Shown here: positions 43,122 through 52,507 of the stretch, one piece after another
Position numbering within the stretch: the stretch's first letter is position 1
Layout of the letters: each line of letters starts with the position of its first letter
Notes under the pieces: generated by a model
What the model saw: the letters and a program-made list of their open reading frames with translations, nothing else
What the model was told of the DNA's origin: nothing
The model's database searches: none
Assembly: GCA_023399595.1 (NCBI GenBank)
Contig: JAEWOR010000019.1
Location: 30,799 to 94,798, forward strand
DNA length: 64,000 nt
From: Bacteroidota bacterium
Lineage (GTDB): Bacteria; Bacteroidota; Bacteroidia; Flavobacteriales; Weeksellaceae
Reading direction: 5' to 3'
Program-made: the position numbers and the translations under genes

Positions 43122-45035
43122 ATGGAAAATTTAGTGTATGCAATAATACTTTTACCACTTTTCGGATTCCTTTTTAATGGTTTGTTCGGGAAAAATCTTC
43201 CTAAAGTTCTTGTTGGCAGCCTTGCAACAATAGTAGTTTTTGCTTCTTTTTGCATTGCCACAAGTCTTTTCTTTAGGTTTGATTCAACTTCGCAACCCGT
43301 TATTGTAAAGGCTTTTGAATGGTTTACAATTAATGGTATTCAAATTAATTTCGGTTTTCAAATAGATCAACTGTCTTTAACGATGGTGATGATTATTACT
43401 GGAATTGGTTCTTTAATCCATCTTTATTCCATTGGTTATATGAGCCACGACAAAGGTTTCTACAAGTTTTTTACTTACTTAAACCTTTTCATTTTCTCAA
43501 TGCTTCTCTTAGTAATGGGTAGCAACTATCTTATTCTTTTCATTGGTTGGGAAGGTGTAGGTTTATGCTCTTACTTATTAATCGGATTCTGGTATACCAA
43601 CGAGGAATACGGAAAAGCAGCAAGAAAGGCTTTTATTATGAACAGAATTGGAGATTTAGGTTTATTAATCGGGATTTTCATGATTGCTCAACAAACGAAC
43701 GCTATCGATTATCTTTCTGTAGCCAATAACGCTTCAACATTTGAGTTAGACGGATACATTATTATATTCATCACAGCAAGTTTATTTATTGGAGCTATCG
43801 GTAAATCTGCACAGGTTCCTTTATACACTTGGTTACCAGATGCAATGGCGGGTCCTACTCCAGTTTCGGCATTAATTCACGCTGCAACCATGGTAACGGC
43901 GGGTATTTATTTAGTAGTAAGATCTAACTTCTTATTTACATTAGCGCCAACTGTACAAGGAGGAATTTTATTAATTGGATTCTTAACAGCAGCTCTTGCA
44001 GGTTTCTATGCATTGAGACAAAACGATATTAAAAAAGTATTGGCCTACTCTACTGTTTCACAACTAGGATTTATGTTTGTGGCTTTAGGTTTAGGAGCTT
44101 ACACAACAGCAATGTTCCATGTAATGACGCACGCTTTCTTTAAAGCTTTGTTATTCTTAGGATCTGGTTCTGTAATCCATGCAATGAGTGGTGAACAAGA
44201 TATGCGTTATATGGGAGGTCTTAAAAAATACATTCCTTTAACTCATTTCACTTTCTTAATTGGTACTTTGGCTATTTCTGGTTTCCCATTATTATCGGGG
44301 ATGATTTCTAAAGACGAAATTTTAGTGGCTGCTTATGCAAGTAATCCTATCTATTGGGGAATTTTATTCATTTTAGCCGCAGTTACAGCTACTTATATGT
44401 TCAGGTTGTATTATCTAACTTTCCACGGAGAGTTCAGAGGGACCGAAGAACAAAAACACCACTTACACGAAAGTCCAATGAACATGACTTTACCATTAAT
44501 TGTTTTGGCGGTTCTTTCAGTAGTGGGAGGTTTCATTAATTTACCACACTTTATTGGTCACGGTCATTACGCTAAACTTACAGAATGGTTAAAAACAGTT
44601 CTTACGGAAGAAAGTTTTGGACAAATGGAAGCTAATATTGCAGGAGTTAGTTTCAATACTGAGATGATACTTTTAGCCATTACCATTGTTATGTTCTTCA
44701 CTGTGTGGTTCATTGTGAAAAACATTTATGTGAACAAGAAAAAATTGGCTCTTCCAGAAAACGAATATACAGGTTGGGAAAAACTTTCTGCTCACAAATT
44801 GTATATCGATGAATTGTACAACGCAACTTTTGTAAAAACAGTTGAAGGCCTTGGAAAAGCAGGAAAAATGTTTGATAAAGGCGTTTTAGATAAAGTTGTA
44901 GATTTCGTAGGAGAAGGAGCTGAAGACAGCGGAAGATCGATGAAACGTTTACAAAACGGAAATGTGGAAAATTATGTTCTGATCATGTCTTTAGCTATCG
45001 GAATAATATTAATTGTTAACTTTTTATTACAATAA
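43122..45035 (+). CDS. nuoL: NADH-quinone oxidoreductase subunit L
   Basis: Distal antiporter-like proton pump subunit of 637 residues. The core has GWEGVGLCSYLLIGFW (Glu), KSAQVPLYTWLPDAMAGPTPV, HAATMVTAGIYLVVR and a long C-terminal lateral helix ending in YVLIMSLAIGIILIVNF. One base overlaps the nuoM start (TAATG). Confidence 0.96.
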   Translation: MENLVYAIILLPLFGFLFNGLFGKNLPKVLVGSLATIVVFASFCIATSLFFRFDSTSQPVIVKAFEWFTINGIQINFGFQIDQLSLTMVMIITGIGSLIHLYSIGYMSHDKGFYKFFTYLNLFIFSMLLLVMGSNYLILFIGWEGVGLCSYLLIGFWYTNEEYGKAARKAFIMNRIGDLGLLIGIFMIAQQTNAIDYLSVANNASTFELDGYIIIFITASLFIGAIGKSAQVPLYTWLPDAMAGPTPVSALIHAATMVTAGIYLVVRSNFLFTLAPTVQGGILLIGFLTAALAGFYALRQNDIKKVLAYSTVSQLGFMFVALGLGAYTTAMFHVMTHAFFKALLFLGSGSVIHAMSGEQDMRYMGGLKKYIPLTHFTFLIGTLAISGFPLLSGMISKDEILVAAYASNPIYWGILFILAAVTATYMFRLYYLTFHGEFRGTEEQKHHLHESPMNMTLPLIVLAVLSVVGGFINLPHFIGHGHYAKLTEWLKTVLTEESFGQMEANIAGVSFNTEMILLAITIVMFFTVWFIVKNIYVNKKKLALPENEYTGWEKLSAHKLYIDELYNATFVKTVEGLGKAGKMFDKGVLDKVVDFVGEGAEDSGRSMKRLQNGNVENYVLIMSLAIGIILIVNFLLQ

Positions 45036-46525
45036 TGTATCAGTTACTAGCATTACTACTTATACCTTTAATAGGTTCGGGATTGGTTTTTGCATTTAAA
45101 AATGCTAACAGCAAATACGTCGCTACGGCTATTGCTATAGTACAAATGTTTTTTACCTTTTATTTATTGTCAGGATTCAATTATGAGCCAACAGTAGATT
45201 CAGCATTGCAATACGAAATCCAATTACCATGGTCTAATTTTATTAAAAGTAGCATACATTTCGGTATAGATGGAATGAGCATGTTGCTATTATTATTGAC
45301 GAATATTTTAGTTCCATTAGTTATCCTTTCTGCTTTTAATGAAGGGAAAGCCTACAAAAACACTTTCTATGCACTTATTTTATTAATGCAGTTTGGTTTA
45401 GTAGGAGTTTTCACAGCATTAGACGGAATTTTATTCTATGCCTTCTGGGAAGTTACCCTTATCCCAATTTGGTTTATTGCTGGACTTTGGGGACAGGAAA
45501 ACAAAAGATTTGAGTTTACCACTAAATTCTTTGTGTATACTTTCGTAGGATCTTTATTCATGTTAGCAGGTTTCATCTATGTGTACAATTATTCAGCATC
45601 ATTTGCATTAACGGATATGTACAACGCAGATTTAAATTCTGTACAACAAACAGTGGTTTTTTGGTTTATTTTCTTTGCATTTGCAGTAAAATTACCAGTT
45701 TTCCCATTCCACACTTGGCAACCAGATACTTACACCTACTCTCCTAGTCAGGGTTCGATGTTGTTATCGGGTATTATGCTAAAGATGGCTGTTTACGGAG
45801 TAATTAGATATTTATTACCTATTACACCAATTCCAATTCTTGGACTTTCTGGACAAATAGTAATTGTACTTGCTATTATTGGAATTCTTCATGGTGCTTT
45901 AATCGCTATTATACAAACAGATGTAAAAAGAATTTTGGCTTATTCATCATTTTCACACGTTGGTTTAATGGTAGCAGGTATTTTCTGTTCAGCAATTCTT
46001 TGTTTAAGAGGAACTTTTACTATTGAAGGTGCTGAAGGAGCCATGGTACAAACATTTGCACACGGTATTAACATTGTTGGTTTGTTCTATTGTGCAGATA
46101 TTTTATTCAAGAGATTTAAAACAAGAGATATCCGTCAAATGGGAGGTTTAGCGAAAGTAGCCCCTAAATTTGCTATTCTTTTCTTCATTCTTTTATTAGG
46201 ATCAATGGGAGTTCCATTAACCAACGGGTTTATTGGAGAATTCATCCTTATTAAATCTATTTTCGATTTTAATGTATTGGCCTCTATTATTGCTGGTTTA
46301 ACCATTATTCTCGCATCTGTTTATTTGCTAAGATTATATGGAAAGGCAATGTTTGGAGAGGGCAATGAAGCTGTTTTAGCTGCTGCTAAAGACTTATCAG
46401 GAGTAGAATTTACAGTGTTGGCAAGTTTAGTGGTTTTTGTAATCGCTTTTGGAATTTTCCCACAGCCCATTATAGACATGGTGCATAGTTCGTTGAAGTT
46501 TATCTACCAATCAATGGTAAGTTAA
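45035..46525 (+). CDS. nuoM: NADH-quinone oxidoreductase subunit M
   Basis: Antiporter-like subunit of 496 residues. YAFWEVTLIPIWFIAGLWG carries the conserved Glu, KLPVFPFHTWQPDTYTYSP the Lys, and LAYSSFSHVGLMVAGIF the conserved helix. Confidence 0.95.
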   Translation: MYQLLALLLIPLIGSGLVFAFKNANSKYVATAIAIVQMFFTFYLLSGFNYEPTVDSALQYEIQLPWSNFIKSSIHFGIDGMSMLLLLLTNILVPLVILSAFNEGKAYKNTFYALILLMQFGLVGVFTALDGILFYAFWEVTLIPIWFIAGLWGQENKRFEFTTKFFVYTFVGSLFMLAGFIYVYNYSASFALTDMYNADLNSVQQTVVFWFIFFAFAVKLPVFPFHTWQPDTYTYSPSQGSMLLSGIMLKMAVYGVIRYLLPITPIPILGLSGQIVIVLAIIGILHGALIAIIQTDVKRILAYSSFSHVGLMVAGIFCSAILCLRGTFTIEGAEGAMVQTFAHGINIVGLFYCADILFKRFKTRDIRQMGGLAKVAPKFAILFFILLLGSMGVPLTNGFIGEFILIKSIFDFNVLASIIAGLTIILASVYLLRLYGKAMFGEGNEAVLAAAKDLSGVEFTVLASLVVFVIAFGIFPQPIIDMVHSSLKFIYQSMVS

Positions 46526-46538
46526 TTTGATATAAGAA

Positions 46539-47918
46539 ATGAGTGTTTTTATTGTTATTTTCATAACTGCAGTTGCAGTCTTATTTTCAGGAGTCTTCGG
46601 ACAAGGAAAATTCGCACGTTATATTGGAATTTTAGGACTTATCATTGCTTTTTATGTAAGTTATTTACCAGAGTGTTCTTTTTTCGCTCAGTATAACCAC
46701 ATGTTTGAGTATGATGCCAATACAGCATTATTTGCTAAAATATCCATTGTAGTTACATTATTATTATTCTTTTTAGGTGGATTTGCTTTCAACAATCACA
46801 GAAGCCACCAATCTGAACTATATGCATTAATGCTAATTGCGCTGAGTGGAGGAATTATATTATTCGGATATCAAAACTTAGTTACCTTATTCTTAGGGAT
46901 TGAGATTCTTTCTATTCCTTTATATGTAATGGCAGGGGCTAATAAAACTGATCTTAAATCTAACGAAGCTTCTATTAAATATTTCTTAATGGGTGCTTTT
47001 GCTACAGGTTTCTTATTATTTGGTATTGCTATGATTTATGGAACTTCAGGAAGTTTTGATTTAGCTACTATTCAAAGTTTTGGGTTTAGCAGCGTTAAAA
47101 ATCCAATGTTTATTTTAGGAGTTTTATTAATGCTTTGTGCATTGGCATTTAAAGTTTCTTTAGCTCCTTTCCACATGTGGAGTCCTGATGTTTACCACGG
47201 TTCACCAACATTAATTACCACTTTTATGGCTACCGTAGTTAAAATTGCTGGTTTCTATGCACTTTTCAGATTGATGACTATTGGTTTTGCAGGAGTGTTT
47301 CACGAATGGATTAATGTTTTAGGAGTTTTGGTAATTATTACATTGTTATTGGCCAACGTAATGGGATTAGCACAAACCAACGCAAAAAGAATGTTGGCTT
47401 ACTCATCTGTTTCACACGCTGGGTATATTTCATTAATTTTCTTTGGTTTAAATACCCTTTCCGCTTATAATTTAGCATTCTATTTATTTGCTTATTCTAT
47501 TGCTTCGGTAGGTGTTTTTATGTGCTTAATTTATGTAGAAAAACTCAAAAGAGAAAGTTCCATTCATGCCTTCAAAGGATTAGCGAAAACAGAACCTTTG
47601 ATAGCTGTTGCTGCTTCAGTTTCTTTATTATCAATGGCGGGAATTCCACTAACAGCGGGTTTTGTAGGTAAATTTTCTCTATTTGCACAAGCTATGAACG
47701 GTGCAGCCTTCTTAGTATTAATTGCTGTTTTAGGATCTGCGGTTTCCATCGCTTATTATTTAAGAATTATTATCGCAATGTTCTTCTTCAAAGAAACTTC
47801 TTTTAAAACTTCTGAGAAAGTAACATTAACCTACAATATTGTTGCAGTCTTTGTAATTATTGTCTTAATTGCATTGGGAGTTTATCCAGATTTATTTGTA
47901 ATGCAATTTGGTTTATAA
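46539..47918 (+). CDS. nuoN: NADH-quinone oxidoreductase subunit N
   Basis: Third antiporter-like subunit, 459 residues. LFLGIEILSIPLYVMAG (Glu), KVSLAPFHMWSPDVYHGSP (Lys) and LAYSSVSHAGYISLIFFG are conserved. It is the last gene of the operon, followed by a strong terminator. Confidence 0.95.
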   Translation: MSVFIVIFITAVAVLFSGVFGQGKFARYIGILGLIIAFYVSYLPECSFFAQYNHMFEYDANTALFAKISIVVTLLLFFLGGFAFNNHRSHQSELYALMLIALSGGIILFGYQNLVTLFLGIEILSIPLYVMAGANKTDLKSNEASIKYFLMGAFATGFLLFGIAMIYGTSGSFDLATIQSFGFSSVKNPMFILGVLLMLCALAFKVSLAPFHMWSPDVYHGSPTLITTFMATVVKIAGFYALFRLMTIGFAGVFHEWINVLGVLVIITLLLANVMGLAQTNAKRMLAYSSVSHAGYISLIFFGLNTLSAYNLAFYLFAYSIASVGVFMCLIYVEKLKRESSIHAFKGLAKTEPLIAVAASVSLLSMAGIPLTAGFVGKFSLFAQAMNGAAFLVLIAVLGSAVSIAYYLRIIIAMFFFKETSFKTSEKVTLTYNIVAVFVIIVLIALGVYPDLFVMQFGL

Positions 47919-47941
47919 TTACCAGAAAAAATATTTTATAG

Positions 47942-47974
47942 AAAAGTTGTTCCAAAAGGAGCAACTTTTTTTTT
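47942..47974 (+). terminator. Terminator of the nuo operon
   Basis: AAAAGTTGTTCC, AAAA, GGAGCAACTTTT with a T run of nine. It begins 24 bp after nuoN and separates it from locus 2. Confidence 0.92.
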
Positions 47975-48061
47975 GTTATAAATTTTTATGTTAAAAACTC
48001 AATACCATAGCCATACATTTCTTATTTTTATAGAAAACAATACACTCATTAAAACACAATA

Positions 48062-49105
48062 ATGGATAACACTACTCTTCTACATGAAATAAAGTCTGGA
48101 GATACTTTAGAAAAAATTGCCCAAAAAATAGGCATGAATGGAAATCAACTCAAAGATTTTCACAATCAAAATTGTGGAAAAATGGAAAAAATTTGGTTTG
48201 ATAATCTCATCGGAATCAAACAGATTGTTATTCCCAAAGATTATAAAAATCCTGAAGAAATACTTAAGAAACTCGATAAGAAACTTCCTTCAAAAAATTA
48301 TTATCCCACTTTTCATGCTGCTTTATACGAAGTAACTGAATTAATTACAAAAACTTTCACTCCCGATTTAGAAATCAAATACAAAGTTGAAATTCAACAT
48401 CCAAAAAACCACACCGAAAATCCATCCGAAAAAATTGTTTCCATAAAATGTTTTGATTATACTAAAAATGACGAAAAACCAGATGATAAAATAAGTTCTG
48501 TTGCTTTCGCCTGTATGGAAAGTATCTCCCCTATTTCTTTTCTTATGAATCAAAATGGAAGTCTTTACCAAATTTTTAATTTCCCAGAACTTCAAAAAAA
48601 ATTCAAATCTCAACGTAAAGATTTGGAAGACTTTTATTCAGGGGAAATTTACCAAGCTTACTTCAATAAATTTTCAGAAAATCTGGAGAACGAAAAGTAT
48701 ATCAACAAGCAATTGTTATCATCCCCACTCTATCAATTTCTTTTCCCAAAACTCAATTGGTTTCATAAAACCAAAAATTGGGAAGAAGATTTGTTACTTA
48801 TTCAAAGTTCATTTCCTGTAAAATGCGAAATGAATGCAGAATACATTCATGAGGATTCAGACATTCTGGAAACAATTCTTAAAGGACGAATTATAGAAAA
48901 ATGCAGTTTGCAAGAGCTTTTAAAAGGAATCCGTTGGCAAGAAGAGCTAGAAGAAAATGTTATTGGAGAAATTAAGGTAAGCTACCAAACAGACAAAAAA
49001 ACCAAACAATTGCTTAGTGGTGAAGTTTCCATTTCTTTATTTCATGACGAAGAACTCTATCAAAAACATAAAGTACAATTTAAAAAATTAGAAGAAAAAA
49101 AATGA
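48062..49105 (+). CDS. LysM-like adaptor protein of unknown function (locus 2)
   Basis: A 347-residue protein with no signal peptide. Residues 6-58 are a LysM-type module (LHEIKSGDTLEKIAQKIGM, LKDFHNQNC, IGIKQIVIP). The remaining helical/acidic part (YYPTFHAALYEVTELITKTF, CMESISPISFLMNQNGSLY, KEYI...SSPLYQFLFPKLNW) has no known name but has the same layout as the protein at 20266-21336. It leads locus 2 and stands before the PAAR-like gene in both loci. A hairpin between the two genes suggests separate transcripts or attenuation. A spike-adaptor or chaperone role is inference. Confidence 0.7.
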   Translation: MDNTTLLHEIKSGDTLEKIAQKIGMNGNQLKDFHNQNCGKMEKIWFDNLIGIKQIVIPKDYKNPEEILKKLDKKLPSKNYYPTFHAALYEVTELITKTFTPDLEIKYKVEIQHPKNHTENPSEKIVSIKCFDYTKNDEKPDDKISSVAFACMESISPISFLMNQNGSLYQIFNFPELQKKFKSQRKDLEDFYSGEIYQAYFNKFSENLENEKYINKQLLSSPLYQFLFPKLNWFHKTKNWEEDLLLIQSSFPVKCEMNAEYIHEDSDILETILKGRIIEKCSLQELLKGIRWQEELEENVIGEIKVSYQTDKKTKQLLSGEVSISLFHDEELYQKHKVQFKKLEEKK

Positions 49106-49133
49106 AATTGTAGTAATTCTACTACAAATTTTT
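49106..49133 (+). terminator. Intrinsic terminator after the LysM-like gene
   Basis: TTGTAGTA, ATTC, TACTACAA followed by ATTTTTAT, immediately after the stop codon. Confidence 0.75.
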
Positions 49134-49220
49134 ATATGAGTTATTTCTAAATTTATCATTTTAAAGATTATATCTATTTCGAATAAAAAAATTTCATCAA
49201 TCTAAAAACACGCACTTCAA

Positions 49221-49955
49221 ATGAAAGAAATAATCAATCAAGATAATTTTCCTCCAAAGGAAACTGAATTAGATGGGCTGGCTTCAAATAATGATGAATT
49301 CAGATCATTAAATGAAAAAGAAACCAAATATAATGAAGATGCGGATGAAGGATTTGATACAATGGATGACGAAACTGAAACAGATGAAAATCAAAATTCT
49401 CAAACTGAAGAAAAGAGAGAACAGAAAAAGGAAGAAAAAAATTCTAATGAAAGTAATTCATCTTCACCACACGACGGAAAGTATTTTGTGATACAAAAAG
49501 GAATGTGCCAATGCAATCAAGGTTTTAAATTCCCAAAATTTAAAGTCACCTCCCACCAGAAACATTATTGGAATGACGAGGAAGGAAAGGCAGATTATCT
49601 GGCTGTTACAGAAGACGACCTTACTTTGGATCCACCCGCAATGCCTTTTGGAAACTGCAAACTAAAACCTACTTCGGGAGGTTATTTACCTTGTGCTTAT
49701 GCTCCAGCTGGGAAATGGCAAAAAACCTACGAAAAGGTAAAAGTAATGGGCAAAAGTTGCGTTACAGAAATCTCGGAGTTAATGTGTTCCACTGGTGGAA
49801 AAATAACCATCCTTAAGCATGGTCAACAAAGTGAAGCTGGAAAATCAAACATTATGAATGCCAACTCTCAAGAGCAAAGAATCTACAATCCTATTTTAGA
49901 TTTTGAGGAGTTTAAAGACGAGACTTCTGGTGATTATTCTAAAGATTATCAATAG
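49221..49955 (+). CDS. PAAR-like DUF4280 protein with acidic N-terminal extension (locus 2)
   Basis: 244 residues. The first about 80 are very acidic and disordered-looking (ETDENQNSQTEEKREQKKEE). The DUF4280 domain (about 84-220) has SPHDGKYFVIQKGMCQCNQG, HQKHYWNDEEGKADYLAVTE, PFGNCKLKPTSGGYLPCAYA, GKWQKTYEKVKVMGKSC and ELMCSTGGKI. The extension is absent in the locus 1 copy. A headless second copy lies at 62936. PAAR-like proteins typically recruit effectors to the tip of a contractile tail; the structural tail genes are not in the window. Confidence 0.85.
   Translation: MKEIINQDNFPPKETELDGLASNNDEFRSLNEKETKYNEDADEGFDTMDDETETDENQNSQTEEKREQKKEEKNSNESNSSSPHDGKYFVIQKGMCQCNQGFKFPKFKVTSHQKHYWNDEEGKADYLAVTEDDLTLDPPAMPFGNCKLKPTSGGYLPCAYAPAGKWQKTYEKVKVMGKSCVTEISELMCSTGGKITILKHGQQSEAGKSNIMNANSQEQRIYNPILDFEEFKDETSGDYSKDYQ
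49572..49921 (+). repeat. PAAR-like coding duplicate, copy 1
   Basis: Matches 62936-63285 at a constant offset of 13,364 bp, with only substitutions. This copy sits inside the intact gene. Confidence 0.9.
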
Positions 49956-49969
49956 CAAAAACACAAATT

Positions 49970-52507
49970 ATGATTACAGGAAATCAAAATCCAATTGTAG
50001 GAAAAGACGAATACTATACTTTTACGGATTTCACACAAATGTTTGAAACTCCTGATGTGCAATATGTTTGGGCTATTTGGAAAAAAATGAAAACTGGAAA
50101 ATGGGTAAATATTACTCAAAAACCGCCAAAATATACCAAGAGAGCTTCTTTTAAATTTGGAGAAAAAGTAATTGGTGAAGAATTTAGATTGGAGATTTAC
50201 AAAGCCAAGAAAAAAATGCTTTCCAATGAGTGGGAAGCTAAAAAAATGAGCGAAATTTTTGTAATTCCCACAAGTTCAAAATCCCCAAAAATTACTAAAG
50301 TTGTACTATTTAATAGAGGAGCAAAAGATGTTAACAAAGCTAGTTACAGAGATACTTTAATTGCTAAAGCACATTGCGTTGCAATGTTTAATCAGGAAGT
50401 TGAATTTAATTTATGGGAAGATGATGCAGCAGGTGGCGGTCATAATGCTGAAATTAATAAAAACAATAAAGCTCCAAGAACTTACAAAGCCAGAGTAAAT
50501 GAAGATGGAATTGCGGAGGCAAAAATATCACTTTCTGCTGATGAAAGAATTCTAAAACAAATTGCCAACAAATACATGATGAGAGGTGATACTGATGAAG
50601 GCGCCAATCATGAATACTACGTTACAGCAACTTATTCTGGAAAAATACAAAAAGCAAGTCAGGTAAATGTAAGTGTTGCCAATCCTGATAATAGACCAAA
50701 ACCAAAAGATGACACTCCAAAATTTCCTGCTGGAAATACTGGAAATGGAGCAGTTCGCCAAGCTGACCCTGAAGGAAATATACATGATGCTTATTTTGTA
50801 AACAATCAGGGACAACAATTATCAAAAGTTAGTGTTGGAGAACATGTTAAAATAAGAATTTTGTCTAGAAATATGATAGGCAAACGCATTCAATATGTAG
50901 TTTGGGAATATGATGCTACTTCTAATGATGAAGTTTACAGAAGTGGTGTAATAAAAATAGTTGCTGATGCTTGTGATACAGGAGGTTTTATAATATCCGA
51001 AAATATTTATAATAAAGGTATAGATTTAGGAAGCATTGATGCAGACGCCAAAAAACAAAATTATTTTATAGAAATTATTTCTTTCGACACCTCCAACACT
51101 TCTAAAAAATTTGGAGTTACCGAAGAAGGCTTAATGACTGTAGAGAAAGCAAGAAGTCCTGCGATGGTGAAAAACTCAAAACCACAAAATACTCCTTCAA
51201 CTTGTCTGTGTAAAGAACAATACAAAGATTTAATTTGGGGAGAAAAAGTAAGTTGTGAGTTTAGAAAAAAAGCAGTGGAAATTAGTAGACGCGCAGGAGT
51301 AGATCCTAATAATTTCATGGCCGCAATGGCTCATGAAACAGGCGGAACATTTGATCCTACTTGTGGTACATTTAAAAGTCATAAAGATGAATCCAAAGAA
51401 GGATATGTAGGTTTACTACAAATTGGTAAAGATGCAGCAAAAGACATAGGTATAACAAGAACTGAGTTACTTGAAATGTCTCACATGGAACAGTTAGATT
51501 ATATGGAAAAATATCTTAACTTAAAATGGATTAAGGGAAAATTAAATACTCTAACAGATTTTTACTTAGCTGTTCTGTTTCCAGTTGATTGCGGTAAAGG
51601 CAATCAGCCAAATCATATTGTATTTGATAATAGTTTACCAATTACATATAAAAATGGTAAAGTAATTAAAAATTTAAATTATTGGAGAAACAAAGGATAT
51701 AAGGCAAATCCGGCATTTCATAAAGAAAAAAATGAAAAAGGGAAAACATATGTATGGGAAATTGCTGAAAATATAAAGAAATGGTATGATAATGGACTAA
51801 AACACAAAGTTAAAGATTTTTCTTGTCAAAATGTATCCACTATTAAACCTACGCTTCCAAAAAATTCCAAATGGCATGAACCTGTAGACAATCCAATATG
51901 TACCTTACATATGCAAAATGTTAAAGGAGGAATTGGAACTGTAGGAGAGCATTGGGGACTATTTGGAAGAACAAGAAATGGTCATGTACACCAAGGACTA
52001 GATTTGTTTGCAACACCAGGTAAGGATGTTTATGCTTGCGCTGAAGCTATAGTTTATAAAAGGACTTGGCATAGTGGGTACGGAAACACACTTACTTTAA
52101 AAATCACCGATAAACAAGCTTTTTATGACCACCGAAGAGAATATTCTTTATTGTATCCTTCCCAAGGTGAAATTATACAAGGACAAGGTTTTGATAAGTC
52201 ACAAGATATTTTTTTATTTTATGCACATTTAGAAGAAATTCTTGTGGATGAAGGAAATAAAGTTGATGCTGGAAAAGTTATTGCGAAAACAGGAGTTTCT
52301 GGAGTTAAAGGAGGAACTCGTGCTCCTCATTTACATTTTGAGATTTTCACAACAAAATATGCAGTTGGTTTAGGTTTATCATTTAGATGCAATCCAGGAT
52401 ACTATGTTCATTTTAAATCGCCAAAAGAACAATCAAATCAAGAAAAAGAATTACAAGCAGAAGCATTTAAAACTAAAATAAATGATTTTTATGGAAAAGA
52501 AAAATAA
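49970..52507 (+). CDS. Multidomain wall-hydrolase effector: delivery region, lysozyme-like, M23 (locus 2)
   Basis: 845 residues, no signal peptide. Residues 1-105 form a beta-rich domain (GNQNPIVGKDEYYTFTDF, GEEFRLEIYKAKKK); 106-238 a second (DVNKASYRDTLIAKAH, NLWEDDAAGGGHNAEINKN, DEGANHEYYVTATYSG); 270-400 a third (GEHVKIRILSRNMIGKRIQY, SGVIKIVADACDTGG). Residues about 410-620 are a lysozyme-like domain with catalytic-Glu candidate in MAAMAHETGGTFDPTCG and YVGLLQIGKDAA. Residues about 665-845 are a complete M23 endopeptidase: HVHQGLDLFATPG, FYAHLEEI and APHLHFEIF. It would cut both glycan and peptide links of peptidoglycan. It lies 14 bp after the PAAR-like gene and overlaps the next lipoprotein gene. 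Delivery by a contractile system is inference. Confidence 0.8.
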   Translation: MITGNQNPIVGKDEYYTFTDFTQMFETPDVQYVWAIWKKMKTGKWVNITQKPPKYTKRASFKFGEKVIGEEFRLEIYKAKKKMLSNEWEAKKMSEIFVIPTSSKSPKITKVVLFNRGAKDVNKASYRDTLIAKAHCVAMFNQEVEFNLWEDDAAGGGHNAEINKNNKAPRTYKARVNEDGIAEAKISLSADERILKQIANKYMMRGDTDEGANHEYYVTATYSGKIQKASQVNVSVANPDNRPKPKDDTPKFPAGNTGNGAVRQADPEGNIHDAYFVNNQGQQLSKVSVGEHVKIRILSRNMIGKRIQYVVWEYDATSNDEVYRSGVIKIVADACDTGGFIISENIYNKGIDLGSIDADAKKQNYFIEIISFDTSNTSKKFGVTEEGLMTVEKARSPAMVKNSKPQNTPSTCLCKEQYKDLIWGEKVSCEFRKKAVEISRRAGVDPNNFMAAMAHETGGTFDPTCGTFKSHKDESKEGYVGLLQIGKDAAKDIGITRTELLEMSHMEQLDYMEKYLNLKWIKGKLNTLTDFYLAVLFPVDCGKGNQPNHIVFDNSLPITYKNGKVIKNLNYWRNKGYKANPAFHKEKNEKGKTYVWEIAENIKKWYDNGLKHKVKDFSCQNVSTIKPTLPKNSKWHEPVDNPICTLHMQNVKGGIGTVGEHWGLFGRTRNGHVHQGLDLFATPGKDVYACAEAIVYKRTWHSGYGNTLTLKITDKQAFYDHRREYSLLYPSQGEIIQGQGFDKSQDIFLFYAHLEEILVDEGNKVDAGKVIAKTGVSGVKGGTRAPHLHFEIFTTKYAVGLGLSFRCNPGYYVHFKSPKEQSNQEKELQAEAFKTKINDFYGKEK
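49979..51169 (+). repeat. 1,191-bp direct repeat, copy 1 (delivery region)
   Basis: Corresponds to 58287-59477 at a constant offset of 8,308 bp with no net insertion or deletion, only scattered, mostly synonymous-looking changes. It covers the shared N-terminal region of the two effectors. Confidence 0.92.

Noticed and set aside
50552..50825. Antisense genes within the effector delivery regions (also 58860-59126)
   Set aside because: Both are reverse-frame shadows of the duplicated effector sequence; composition follows the codons of the sense gene.
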